39,372 nt of DNA from a virus. The notes below the pieces were generated by a model, which had not been told where the DNA came from, searched no databases, and saw nothing but the letters and a program-made list of their open reading frames with translations. The position numbers and the translations under genes are program-made. The stretch covers positions 1 to 39,372 of the IMG/VR virus record IMGVR_UViG_3300017987_000183; one strand, given 5' to 3'. This document shows, in pieces, positions 7,775 to 14,888 of the stretch (the stretch's first letter is position 1; each line of letters starts with the position of its first letter).

Positions 7775-8209
7775 ATGAAGGTAGTAAAGCGACGGCTGAT
7801 GCACAATACAGGTAGTGAAGGACCACGTCACGACCCATACGCGTTCGAAGAGTTCACGCTCTTGGAACAGGAGGAAGGGCGAGAGCCGAGGAGGGTGACA
7901 ATCCATCTTGGTCTCGCGGAGTGGGTGAAGCTGAACGGTCGCGTCGAAGCGGATATCACAGGCTACGGTCTGAACGGAACTGGTTCGGTGGAAGACAAGT
8001 TTGAGGAACTGACCGGGCTCACCTTCCGTGGTGCTGTGAGGCTGTATCACCGCGCCAACAGGCTCGAGAAGATATGCCCGAAGTGTGGCGCCGGTATCGG
8101 GAAGGCACGGTGGTGTGACGGTTACCCGGGCGAAAGTTTTTTGGTGTGCCGTCCGAGCGAGTGCGGTTACATGTACACGAGTTCGTTCAACGAGTCGGCG
8201 ATCATCTGA
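7775..8209 (+). CDS. Hypothetical protein with C-terminal zinc ribbon
   Basis: This 144-residue protein starts with ATG behind the start-associated motif and directly downstream of the hammerhead element. The first 100 residues are mixed and unrecognised. The end holds CPKCGAGIGKARWCDG and FLVCRPSECGY, consistent with a four-Cys zinc ribbon of the CxxC...CxxxxC type. Early phage proteins with such ribbons often bind host transcription or replication proteins or nucleic acids, but nothing here says which. Confidence 0.75.
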   Translation: MKVVKRRLMHNTGSEGPRHDPYAFEEFTLLEQEEGREPRRVTIHLGLAEWVKLNGRVEADITGYGLNGTGSVEDKFEELTGLTFRGAVRLYHRANRLEKICPKCGAGIGKARWCDGYPGESFLVCRPSECGYMYTSSFNESAII

Positions 8210-8235
8210 AGTGATACAGACAGAAAGGAGCACAG

Positions 8236-8355
8236 GTGAAAGCAGCGGCGACGGCGAACGGGCGCTTGTATCTCTGGCGCTTGGTGTCGCACAATGACTG
8301 GAAGGTTGTGCTGGACGCGGCGTACAGGGAGCTGACAACGAGGAGGACGAAGTGA
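8236..8355 (+). CDS. Very small hypothetical protein (39 aa)
   Basis: The GTG at 8236 directly follows AAAGGAGCACAG; the frame runs 39 codons to a TGA that overlaps the next ATG as TGATG. The product (VKAAATANGRLYLWRLV...) is basic and aromatic in the middle. The start motif and coupled stop make it a likely real gene despite its size. No function is recognised. Confidence 0.6.
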   Translation: MKAAATANGRLYLWRLVSHNDWKVVLDAAYRELTTRRTK

Positions 8356-8534
8356 TGGACGCAATACTCAAGCAGATCGCAGAAGAGCACGGCTTGCGGA
8401 AGGACGAACTTACGCGGGTGGTGCGCTACTACACCGGGACACAGACGTGCCAGGACTACGACAACCTGAGCGAAGTTGAACAGGCTACTGTGAACGCGAC
8501 GGATAAGGCAATCCGCAAACAGGAGACAGAGTGA
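8355..8534 (+). CDS. Small acidic hypothetical protein (59 aa)
   Basis: The ATG at 8355 overlaps the previous stop and follows AGGAGGACGAAG, a good ribosome site. The product (MDAILKQIAEEHGLRKDEL...) is predicted all-helical, with a HGLRKDELTRVVRYY segment that could form a small helix-turn-helix, though the match is weak. It ends in TGATG coupling with the next gene. Confidence 0.6.
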   Translation: MDAILKQIAEEHGLRKDELTRVVRYYTGTQTCQDYDNLSEVEQATVNATDKAIRKQETE

Positions 8535-8794
8535 TGGCAAGGTATTTCACAATCACGATCGACGAGGCGGGATTCAAGCGGCTGTCGAACATGGTTCGCA
8601 GTTACCACAAGTCGGCAGTCCACATCGTGGAGCATGGGCCCGGCTGCGGTGGCGATGTTTCGACGGACGAGGAAAACGAGGAGCGTGTGAAGATCGCGAC
8701 GGCGATGAAGGAAGCGATCGAAGACGCGGCTGAGATCACGGAGAAGCAGTGGAACGAGCTCAACGACGACGCGCTGGCGCGGAGGTATGAATAA
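8534..8794 (+). CDS. Small hypothetical protein (86 aa)
   Basis: The ATG at 8534 overlaps the previous TGA and has AGGAG upstream. The protein starts with a strand (ARYFTITIDEAGFKRL) and continues as charged helices (EENEERVKIATAMKEAIEDAAEI). There is no recognised family. The stop TAA shares one base with the next ATG. Confidence 0.6.
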   Translation: MARYFTITIDEAGFKRLSNMVRSYHKSAVHIVEHGPGCGGDVSTDEENEERVKIATAMKEAIEDAAEITEKQWNELNDDALARRYE

Positions 8795-9093
8795 TGACGA
8801 TTCAACAGGCAGCGAAAGACATGGAGGACAGGATGACGGCGGAACTGGAATCCCGAGTCCACACTGGTGATCCGCTTCCCAAGCCGAAGAAAGCGCGACC
8901 GACGCGGAACAGTCGCAAGGCTCGGCTCGTCGTGGAGAACACCAATCGCGGTGACGGTTCCACGATCGAACTCGCGTCGTTCAACTTGAAGGGCGACGCA
9001 AACCTTGCGGCTCAGGCGATGGCGAACTACACGAAGCGCACTCACGGTGTGCTGCACAAGGGTTCGCTGACGTGGTGGACACCGCAAGCGTAA
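8794..9093 (+). CDS. Small hypothetical protein (99 aa)
   Basis: The gene starts at 8794 in a TAATG overlap, with GGAGG about 9 nt upstream. The N-terminal helix is followed by a basic Pro/Lys linker (PLPKPKKARPTRNSRKAR) and a strand-helix-strand part (IELASFNLKGDANLAAQAMANY...GVLHKGSLTWW). The basic linker hints at nucleic-acid contact. No family is recognised. Confidence 0.6.
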   Translation: MTIQQAAKDMEDRMTAELESRVHTGDPLPKPKKARPTRNSRKARLVVENTNRGDGSTIELASFNLKGDANLAAQAMANYTKRTHGVLHKGSLTWWTPQA

Positions 9094-9106
9094 TGCCGAA
9101 TATCTG

Positions 9107-9538
9107 ATGCAGACGTTCCTGCCTTACGCGGACTATAACAAAAGCGCTGCCGTTCTCGACCGCGCACGACTAGGTAAGCAGCGGGTGGAAGTGCTCCAAT
9201 TGGTGCGCGTCCTAGCTGGCGTGACTACCGGTTGGAGTAACCACCCGGCTGCGCTCATGTGGTCTGGACATGAGGCAGCGCTTATCCAATACGGTTTGTG
9301 CGTGTGTTGCGAGTGGCGGGTGCGTGGCTATACGGACAACGTAACTGAAAGGTTGGAGTTCTGGCGGATGGAGTACACTGGCAGAGCGGTCAAGCCAGTG
9401 TGGTTTGGTGGTAGACGGTTCCACGTTGCGCACAGGTCAAACCTGCTGCGAAAGAACCCGGCTCACTACCGCAAGTATTGGCCGCGTTTGAGAGACGACC
9501 TGCCATACGTTTGGCCGGTCAGGAAAGGAGCACAGTAG
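9107..9538 (+). CDS. Pyrimidine-dimer-glycosylase-like protein (Pyr_excise / MSMEG_6728 type)
   Basis: The opening MQTFLPYADYNKSAAVLDRARLGKQR, followed by GWSNHPAALMWSGHEAALIQYGL and ending HRSNLLRKNPAHYRKYWP...DDLPYVWPV, is the pattern of MSMEG_6728-type proteins. These are related to T4 endonuclease V, the Pyr_excise family that removes UV dimers. The LGKQR-V-E helix and the RSNLLRK motif are the most typical parts. The 143-residue length is normal. No strong ribosome site precedes the ATG. The family is usually free-standing, and in a phage it would protect or repair DNA, though glycosylase activity of this branch is inferred, not known to me. Confidence 0.8.
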   Translation: MQTFLPYADYNKSAAVLDRARLGKQRVEVLQLVRVLAGVTTGWSNHPAALMWSGHEAALIQYGLCVCCEWRVRGYTDNVTERLEFWRMEYTGRAVKPVWFGGRRFHVAHRSNLLRKNPAHYRKYWPRLRDDLPYVWPVRKGAQ

Positions 9539-9539
9539 A

Positions 9540-10280
9540 ATGAGTGACACGAGAGACAACTGGGTAACCGTGGACAACGTAAAGGTCGGGGACAAAGTAG
9601 TTATACGGACTACGGGTAGTACCGGTGAAGATATCGCCGTTACGCACGTGACCAAAGTGACGAAGACGCAGGTGGTAGTGCGTCGTCCGGGTCAGCAGGA
9701 TGCCACCATCCGCTACAAGACACCGAGGTATGGGGACGCTATGGACGTGGTCGGAGAGCGGTCGTCGCGGTTCGCTCGCAGAGCCGGACCGTATGAGTAC
9801 ACGACACTGCGGCTGGCTGATAAGGGCGAGAGCCTGAAGAAGACAGCAGAGACCATAGGGAAGCGTGAAGCTGAGCGCAAGGCAGAGCGAGACGCGGAGC
9901 GCAAGGCAAAGGAAGAGGAACAGGAAAAGGCAGCGGCTGAGCGTCGCAAGAAGATGGAAGCGTTCTACGAGTATCAGGGCAAGGAGTTGCTTGAGAGCGC
10001 ACCGGAAGTTGACACGTTCATCGGCAAAGTCAAGGTACTCACGTTCCACAGTCCACGTTCCAATGAAAGTGTGACCATGTTCGTGAAGATCTGGAAGGAG
10101 AAAGACGAGTGGGACTTTGAGGCTCACAAGAACGGGACGGAACCGCGCAAGTTGACGCACGTGCTCGCGTGTGGCTTCAGAGCGTACGAGAGTTCGGGTG
10201 GGTGCCGAGCCTCTTCCACTAGCTGGAGTGAGAGTAAGCACAAGGACATCGTCGAAGCCGTCTACAACATCGTTCACTAG
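9540..10280 (+). CDS. Hypothetical protein with SH3-like N-terminus and charged coiled coil
   Basis: ATG at 9540 follows AAAGGAGCACAGT. Residues 8-50 look like a small beta barrel (WVTVDNVKVGDKVVIRTT then TKVTKTQVVVRRPG), of the kind seen in KOW/SH3-like nucleic-acid or protein binders. Residues 95-140 are a long charged helix of repeated ER/KAER units, a likely coiled coil or single alpha helix. The C-terminal 100 residues are mixed. The stop is followed within 2 nt by the second hammerhead element. Confidence 0.7.
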   Translation: MSDTRDNWVTVDNVKVGDKVVIRTTGSTGEDIAVTHVTKVTKTQVVVRRPGQQDATIRYKTPRYGDAMDVVGERSSRFARRAGPYEYTTLRLADKGESLKKTAETIGKREAERKAERDAERKAKEEEQEKAAAERRKKMEAFYEYQGKELLESAPEVDTFIGKVKVLTFHSPRSNESVTMFVKIWKEKDEWDFEAHKNGTEPRKLTHVLACGFRAYESSGGCRASSTSWSESKHKDIVEAVYNIVH

Positions 10281-10282
10281 AA

Positions 10283-10342
10283 GCCGAAACCGGGCTGCGT
10301 GCCCGGTCGGCGTGGTATGGCAGACCACGTCCCGAAGAAGGC
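10283..10342 (+). ncRNA. Type II hammerhead-like element (copy B, altered core)
   Basis: The layout matches the 7688 element: GCC (10283-10285), GAAA, stem III A-CCGGGC (10289-10295) with GCCCGG-U (10301-10307), and C10308 as a canonical GUC cleavage site. Stem I pairs GGCGTGGT (10309-10316) with ACCACGTC (10324-10331), and GGC (10340-10342) pairs with GCC. Stem I differs in sequence from copy A but pairs fully, and both copies have a G-U pair at the second position. The core reads CCGAAGA plus an extra A instead of CUGANGA, so U4 is C and one base is inserted; activity may be low or lost. It lies between a stop codon and the next ribosome site, as copy A does. Confidence 0.65.
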
Positions 10343-10367
10343 AGGCCAAAGTAAAGGAGGACAGGCC

Positions 10368-10700
10368 ATGACTAAGGAAGAAGCAGGGCGCAAGGCTAGG
10401 GAGATCATCAACGCGGTGGAGACTGCGTGTGGCGAAGTAGCGATGGAGGCAGTGGAGGGCACGAACTTCGGCGAGTTCGACATCCCCGACTGTGGTGACC
10501 CTTCCGGCGCACTCGCCGACAACCTGTACAACGACACCGGGTTCCTGGAGGACATGATCGGTGACCGCGTCTATGATGCGGCGAACTCCAGCGAGGAACG
10601 CGGTCAGGTACTGGATGCACTGGAAGAGCGTGGGCACAGTGGAATACAGGTCGCTTGCCAGAACATACGCGGTCGGCACCCGGAATGGAAGGCAGAGTAA
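10368..10700 (+). CDS. Acidic hypothetical protein (110 aa)
   Basis: The ATG at 10368 follows AAAGGAGGACAGGCC; an earlier in-frame start at 10299 would fall inside the hammerhead-like element and is rejected. The protein is acidic, begins with helices (KEEAGRKAREIINAVETACGEVAMEAVEG) and has a GDPSGALADNLYNDTGFLEDMIGDRVYDAA middle. No family is recognised. Confidence 0.65.
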   Translation: MTKEEAGRKAREIINAVETACGEVAMEAVEGTNFGEFDIPDCGDPSGALADNLYNDTGFLEDMIGDRVYDAANSSEERGQVLDALEERGHSGIQVACQNIRGRHPEWKAE

Positions 10701-10701
10701 C

Positions 10702-10911
10702 ATGATCCCCAAAAGCACAGCGTACAAGTTGGTTATCATGAAATCCCTGCCCGGCACTAAGGTTAATGCCGGCAAGAGCGAGTGGGAGATCATTGGTGAG
10801 GGCAACAAAGCTGACATGAGAAGGAGGGCAAAGTCTATCAGGAGGGACGGGTACAACGCACAGGTGATGGTCTCCCACCGGCTGAAGGTAGGGGATGTCA
10901 TCCAGATGTAG
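10702..10911 (+). CDS. Small basic hypothetical protein (69 aa)
   Basis: The ATG at 10702 lies 1 nt after the preceding stop with GGAAGG upstream. The product (MIPKSTAYKLVIMKSLPG...) is basic with alternating strands and one Arg-rich helix (KADMRRRAKSIRRDGYNAQVMVSHRL). A small single-domain nucleic-acid binder is possible. No family is recognised. Confidence 0.55.
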   Translation: MIPKSTAYKLVIMKSLPGTKVNAGKSEWEIIGEGNKADMRRRAKSIRRDGYNAQVMVSHRLKVGDVIQM

Positions 10912-10928
10912 GAAGGAGCACAGCACAA

Positions 10929-11723
10929 GTGACAAAGCCATCCGAGAGAATAATCAGCCGCATCCGTAAGTTACTAGCGTTAGCCTCGTCTCCTAATGAG
11001 CACGAGGCTGCGCTGGCCGCGTCACGGGCACAGGAGTTCTTGGACAAGTACAACCTGGATATGGCTACGGTCAAGGACTTCGGTGATCCCGACGAACAGA
11101 AGAAAGCCAAGAAGATCAAAAAGCAGGAGGAGGGGGAGTCTCCTCTTGTCAAGAAGAGCATAAGGCAACACGACATCTCGCTGTGGTGTGGTCTTGCTCG
11201 TGTCTTCGATTGCGTTGGCTTCATCCACACCGACAAGAAGTTCATCGGATACACTACACGCGGCAGACCCAAGTACGCAAAGACTCAGTCGCTGTTGGCT
11301 GTTGGTCATGCACTGGATGTGGAAGTGCTGACCTACACCTACACGTACTTGCGAAAGGCGATGTTCGATATCTTCTGGGAGGACGTGAAGAATCAGAAGG
11401 ATCACTGGAAGTCGTTGAACTCGGCAAGCCGATACAACTACCGCTGGAACTTCTTTCTTGGCTGTGCTCACCGGCTGGTTGAGCGCGTAGAGGAACAGCG
11501 TTCACTGCGTCTGGCCGATGATAATAAGTGCACCGCGTTGGTGGTACAGCGGAAGGAGGCAGTGACCCAGTGGGTAAAGGAGAACATGCGGCTGAAGTAT
11601 GGCCCAAGCCATATGCCGAAAGGCAATTACAATGCGGCAGTCCGTGGAAGAGCAGCCGGCAATCGCATTGCGTTGCGCGATGGATTGAAGGGAAGCTCGA
11701 AGAAGGTGAAGCAAATTCGGTGA
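10929..11723 (+). CDS. DUF2786-domain phage protein
   Basis: The GTG at 10929 is preceded by GAAGGAGCACAGC. Residues 6-45 (ERIISRIRKLLALASSPNEHEAALAASRAQEFLDKYNLD) are a clear DUF2786 domain, a short helical unit common in phages and actinobacteria. Its function is unsettled; links to nucleic-acid processing have been suggested. A charged linker (residues 52-75) leads to an aromatic-rich helical part resembling the DUF7168-type extension usually found after DUF2786. The tail is basic (GSSKKVKQIR). Length (264 residues) is typical. Confidence 0.8.
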   Translation: MTKPSERIISRIRKLLALASSPNEHEAALAASRAQEFLDKYNLDMATVKDFGDPDEQKKAKKIKKQEEGESPLVKKSIRQHDISLWCGLARVFDCVGFIHTDKKFIGYTTRGRPKYAKTQSLLAVGHALDVEVLTYTYTYLRKAMFDIFWEDVKNQKDHWKSLNSASRYNYRWNFFLGCAHRLVERVEEQRSLRLADDNKCTALVVQRKEAVTQWVKENMRLKYGPSHMPKGNYNAAVRGRAAGNRIALRDGLKGSSKKVKQIR

Positions 11724-11739
11724 AGAAAGGAGCACAGTG

Positions 11740-12015
11740 ATGGACGCAGTTTACAAAGCCAAAGCCAAGCTGATACTCGGAGCGATTACCGACGTCATAC
11801 TGGAGACGGTCAACGAAGCCGACCCGATGATAGGTGCGCCGTGCGGTCACATCTACGCGGCGCTCGCGTCATTCGGAATTCGTCTGGACCAGTATCAGGC
11901 GATAGAGTCGGCACTCATCAAGACGGGACAGGTGGTCAAGCGGAACCACTGTCTGTTCCCGGCCAAGCGTCGGTCAGTTCGCACGAAGCACGCAAAGGAG
12001 CACAGCGATGCCTAG
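11740..12015 (+). CDS. Small hypothetical protein (91 aa)
   Basis: GTG 11737 and ATG 11740 are both possible; ATG is chosen because AAAGGAGCACAGT ends one base before it. The protein is helical (YKAKAKLILGAITDVILETV) with a GHIYAALASFGIRLDQYQAIESALIKTGQVVKRNHCLFP part that could be a small winged-helix-like domain. The last codons overlap the start-associated motif and the start of the next gene. Confidence 0.65.
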   Translation: MDAVYKAKAKLILGAITDVILETVNEADPMIGAPCGHIYAALASFGIRLDQYQAIESALIKTGQVVKRNHCLFPAKRRSVRTKHAKEHSDA

Positions 12016-12685
12016 GACAAAGCACAAGACAGCGAAGAAGACGGCGAAGCGCACAGTGCACAAGAAGTCGGTACGGAAGACGCACAATGCGCACATACCA
12101 GACGATGGCGGTTCCATGCCTGATTATCGGGTTGGCTCCGTACTGGGAAAGCCGGGTTGCTCCCGGGAAGTGGTTATCGCTAACATCATGCCCACCTACC
12201 TGTGGCCGGAGCAGAATGTTACGGTCGCTGCAATGGACACCGGGCGGACGGCGAAAACGACGCTGAAGGAACTGTGGTTCCTGGGCTACACGGTTGTCAG
12301 GGAGATGGACAAGGATTCCGTGAGTGGGCTGCTGGACGGCAAGAAAGTGGGACTCAGGAAGAAGGTACGACCGGGTGAGGACAAGGTAAAGCCGGGTTGG
12401 TGCCGGGACGGTAAGCGGGTATCCATCAACAATGCCGAGATACTGGAGGGCGAGAATCCAAACCTTCGCGGCGTAAAGGTCGCGATGAAGCGCAACAAAG
12501 TGGTGGGACTGAAGGCAGTGTGTCCGGAGTGCGGCCGCGTCTGCGACGTGTTCTGGCGCAAGAACCGGCAGGGTTACTTCCTTCAACAACACAAGCGAAA
12601 GGAGAACGGTAAAGCGGAGCGGAAGGTGAAGCGAACCAAGAGTGTGAGGAAGTCGAAGAGGACGAAGTCCAGGAGGACACGGTGA
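12008..12685 (+). CDS. Basic protein with zinc knuckle, MPRTKH start
   Basis: This 225-residue protein has Lys/Arg-rich ends (residues 1-30 and 195-225) around a central domain. The core has strand-rich segments (WPEQNVTVAAMDTGRTAKTTLKELWFLGYTVVREM) and a short CPECGRVC knuckle near residue 173 that could bind zinc. It starts MPRTKHKTA. The basic tails suggest binding to DNA or RNA, or packaging inside a particle. ATG 12008 has AAAGGAGCACAGC immediately upstream and overlaps the previous gene by 8 nt. Confidence 0.7.
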   Translation: MPRTKHKTAKKTAKRTVHKKSVRKTHNAHIPDDGGSMPDYRVGSVLGKPGCSREVVIANIMPTYLWPEQNVTVAAMDTGRTAKTTLKELWFLGYTVVREMDKDSVSGLLDGKKVGLRKKVRPGEDKVKPGWCRDGKRVSINNAEILEGENPNLRGVKVAMKRNKVVGLKAVCPECGRVCDVFWRKNRQGYFLQQHKRKENGKAERKVKRTKSVRKSKRTKSRRTR

Positions 12686-13062
12686 TGACTACGACAGTTA
12701 CATACTACATGGTGCAGTCACTGATAGGGATGGCGCTGGTTGCGGTGTCACTCATAGGGATGATGTTCCTGTGGGCGATTACTCAACCGGGTCAGCGTGA
12801 CGAAGACGAGGATGAGTTGTATCTGGAGCCACTCGGCGTGGACGTGGACGATATGCCGGTGGACGTGGACTACGAGCGGGAAGCGGAGTCCAAGGAACTG
12901 GCGATCCAAGCGTGGCTGGATGTGAATGCTCAGGGTATGGAAGCACACACCATCGTGTTGAAGCTGTCCAACGCATTCGGTGTCTCGTTTGCCGAAGCAG
13001 CCTACTACACGCGGCAGTGGCTCACGTACGAAGTCGTAACTCGGCTGGAAAGGTTGGTGTAA
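12685..13062 (+). CDS. Single-pass membrane protein
   Basis: The start is ATG 12685 (or the adjacent GTG 12682), coupled to the previous stop. Residues 8-34 (YMVQSLIGMALVAVSLIGMMFLWAI) form one transmembrane helix. It is followed by a very acidic linker (DEDEDELYLEPLGVDVDDMPVDVD) and a helical C-terminal part (KELAIQAWLDVNAQGMEAHTIVL...). The last part may resemble a small UBA-like helical bundle. It could be an early membrane-acting protein; nothing more can be said. Confidence 0.65.
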   Translation: MTTTVTYYMVQSLIGMALVAVSLIGMMFLWAITQPGQRDEDEDELYLEPLGVDVDDMPVDVDYEREAESKELAIQAWLDVNAQGMEAHTIVLKLSNAFGVSFAEAAYYTRQWLTYEVVTRLERLV

Positions 13063-13066
13063 CACC

Positions 13067-13519
13067 ATGTTGATATCACGATGGACAAGGACGTTCAGGC
13101 TTTCCAAGGTTACAAAGTGTGACATACCGGATGCACACTCTCTTCACAGGGAGGACACAGAGCCGGGTGCCCACTTGGAGTTCGACGATGGGCACGGAGA
13201 CAAGACGTGCGTAGTGGTGGACGTGGACTGCGCTACTCGCTTGCGTGACCAGTTGTCGCAGCAGTTCCCGAACGGCACACGTAGCCACGTCGGGCACACT
13301 ACGTATCACCTCAGTCAGGAAAACGCGCGACGGGCGCGATCGCTACTCACTGAGTTGGATATCTCGACAGACAATGGTCATCTGTTGATTGACCTGCTGG
13401 ATCTCGTTGAGTTTGGTGGTCCGTCCGACCAGACAAGTCCACAGGCTGTACTGGACAGGTTGGTTCAGGTGAAGGGTGAAATCAGAAGAGTGCGTGGATA
13501 CCACGCGGAAAGGAGCTGA
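13067..13519 (+). CDS. Hypothetical protein (150 aa)
   Basis: ATG 13067 follows the previous stop by 4 nt, and the ribosome site is weak. The product has a strand-rich first half (HLEFDDGHGDKTCVVVDVDCATRLRDQL) and two amphipathic helices later (SQENARRARSLLTELD, SPQAVLDRLVQVKGEIRRVRG). No family is recognised. Confidence 0.55.
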   Translation: MLISRWTRTFRLSKVTKCDIPDAHSLHREDTEPGAHLEFDDGHGDKTCVVVDVDCATRLRDQLSQQFPNGTRSHVGHTTYHLSQENARRARSLLTELDISTDNGHLLIDLLDLVEFGGPSDQTSPQAVLDRLVQVKGEIRRVRGYHAERS

Positions 13520-13523
13520 AGCA

Positions 13524-13829
13524 ATGTTCGGTAACTTTGCAAAGACAGTTATGCGGTGGCTGAAGCGGGACAAGGCACGGCGGGTGGAGCCGAAGCAGCG
13601 CAAGAACGTGGAACACGACCACCAAGGTGAAGTGGAGCGTGGGCCCAAGCATCAGAATCGTTACACCAACGGTTCGATACGCGGAGCAAAGGGCAGGATG
13701 CGGTCGGAACGCATGCGCCGGGGAACGCCGGGTGCCTATGACTGGTACGACCCGAACCCGGCGCTGCGTCCTCACAGCATGAGGGCACGTGCTGCAGCGA
13801 ACCGGGCGAAGGGTAAGGTGGCCGCGTGA
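13524..13829 (+). CDS. Very basic small protein (101 aa)
   Basis: ATG 13524 follows AAAGGAGCTGAAGCA and is preferred over an upstream in-frame start inside the previous gene. Nearly one third of residues are Lys, Arg or His (FAKTVMRWLKRDKARRVEPKQ, then GRMRSERMRRGTPGAYDWYDP). It is probably disordered and nucleic-acid binding. It overlaps the next gene by 4 nt. Confidence 0.6.
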   Translation: MFGNFAKTVMRWLKRDKARRVEPKQRKNVEHDHQGEVERGPKHQNRYTNGSIRGAKGRMRSERMRRGTPGAYDWYDPNPALRPHSMRARAAANRAKGKVAA

Positions 13830-14176
13830 ACGAGAAGATCACGACGCTGTCCAAGGCAGTACAGGTGATAGAAGCACTGGTACGGGACGCAAAGCCTAGC
13901 GTCCCCTTCCAGTTCAAGCAGGTGAAGGAGGGGCAGTACAATGCCCCTCTTTGCCTCCCGGAGCAGGAACCGTTCGGCTCCGTTGAAGTGAAGAACACAA
14001 CACTGTGCAACATGCAGACGCTGCGTGCTGAGTTCCACGGACTGATGTCCAATGGCAAGCCGCAGCGGTTCTACTATCCGGACTTCACAGTAGCGGCTCA
14101 TCAAATTACAAACATGGTACTGTCCGTGTTACTCGCGGCACAGCTAGGATTCACAAGGAAAGCGAAGGAGGTATAG
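13826..14176 (+). CDS. Hypothetical protein (116 aa)
   Basis: It starts with GTG in a GTGA overlap. An N-terminal helix (NEKITTLSKAVQVIEALVRD) is followed by a beta-rich part (EPFGSVEVKNTTLCNMQTLRAEF) and an amphipathic C-terminal helix (AHQITNMVLSVLLAAQLGF). I recognise no family. It precedes the ribbon-helix-helix and sigma-like genes. Confidence 0.55.
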   Translation: MNEKITTLSKAVQVIEALVRDAKPSVPFQFKQVKEGQYNAPLCLPEQEPFGSVEVKNTTLCNMQTLRAEFHGLMSNGKPQRFYYPDFTVAAHQITNMVLSVLLAAQLGFTRKAKEV

Positions 14177-14180
14177 TTAC

Positions 14181-14348
14181 ATGCCGGACAAGGAAGTAAC
14201 GTGGTCAATCAAGCGATTCCCGAAGAGCGTCAAGGATATGTTCGTCGGGATGTGCAAGATGAAGGGTAAACGCACGGCTGAAGTGCTGGAGTACATCACA
14301 CTTCGGTGGGTGCAGGAACAGAAGGCAAAGGACAAGACTCATGGCTAG
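14181..14348 (+). CDS. Small ribbon-helix-helix-like DNA-binding protein (55 aa)
   Basis: ATG 14181 has AAGGAGG 10 nt upstream and the stop overlaps the start of the sigma-like gene by 8 nt. The sequence VTWSIKRFPKSVKDMFVGMCKMKGKRTAEVLEYI has the layout of an Arc/CopG-type ribbon-helix-helix. It comprises a short strand with alternating polar residues, the FPKSV turn, a first helix, a KGKRT turn and a second helix. Such proteins bind operators as dimers. Co-translation with a sigma-like protein suggests a shared role in timing transcription. The assignment rests on pattern only. Confidence 0.6.
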   Translation: MPDKEVTWSIKRFPKSVKDMFVGMCKMKGKRTAEVLEYITLRWVQEQKAKDKTHG

Positions 14349-14877
14349 AACGCAATGGACGGAGGGGCAGCAACTGAGCAAGAGCCGGGCAGTGATGGAG
14401 GATAGGGTTCAGTCTGTGCATCGACGGTCGGGATATCCGGTCGACGAGTTACGTTCCGTTGCGAATGAGACGTTCATGGCAGCGACACGACAATGGGACG
14501 GCTCAGCCGGTGGAGCCGCGTTCACTACTTACTTGTATCGCGCTTTGTCGCGACGCTTGTGGTATCACGTGAACCGGTTCCCACTAGCTGACGCGGAGGA
14601 ACCTGACCTGAGTGTGTTTCCAAGCCAACGGCATGAGTGGAATCCGAACTGGACTGTCCACTTCCAGTCGTGGGTTCTGTCCCTGTCAAGTGAGGCAAGG
14701 TTCGTACTCTCGTTGATACTGTCCGCACCTACAGAAGCGTTCGGCGTCATGGCGCGGTCTCCTCGTGCTGTGCGCGGTGCGCTGAGCCGGTTCCTGCGAC
14801 TGGAGCGAGGCTGGACGAAGCGCCGCATTACAGCAGTGTACAGTGAAATACGAAGTTCAATACGCGAGGAATTGTGA
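14341..14877 (+). CDS. Sigma-factor-like protein (putative region 2)
   Basis: Residues 33-80 (PVDELRSVANETFMAATRQWDGSAGGAAFTTYLYRALSRRLWYHVNRF) follow the layout of sigma70 region 2.1-2.2. There is a D-L helix, a helix of the type E-x3-A-x2-RWD, a G-x-F-TTYLY turn and an Arg-rich helix that would contact core RNA polymerase. The part after residue 115 is helical (SSEARFVLSLILSA, then RAVRGALSRFLRLERGWTKRRI) and may act as a degenerate region 4 with a helix-turn-helix. The length (178 residues) fits small phage or ECF-like sigma factors. It would be a natural candidate for turning on the divergent head operon, but no matching promoter is identified. Confidence 0.6.
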   Translation: MARTQWTEGQQLSKSRAVMEDRVQSVHRRSGYPVDELRSVANETFMAATRQWDGSAGGAAFTTYLYRALSRRLWYHVNRFPLADAEEPDLSVFPSQRHEWNPNWTVHFQSWVLSLSSEARFVLSLILSAPTEAFGVMARSPRAVRGALSRFLRLERGWTKRRITAVYSEIRSSIREEL

Positions 14878-14888
14878 GGAGGCACACA

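Noticed and set aside
7376-8371. 331-codon minus-strand frame
   Set aside because: It is antisense to early genes and to the hammerhead element, with low-complexity Ser/Pro/Thr and no start site.
9519-10928. 469-codon open frame on the minus strand
   Set aside because: It runs opposite to four plus-strand genes that have ribosome sites and coupled starts. Its product is a Leu/Val/Arg/Ser mix without family features, typical of an antisense shadow in GC-rich DNA.
11994-12015. RTKHAKEHS at the end of the 11740 product as another RTKH motif
   Set aside because: It comes from translating through the start-associated motif of the next gene and is at the wrong end of the protein.
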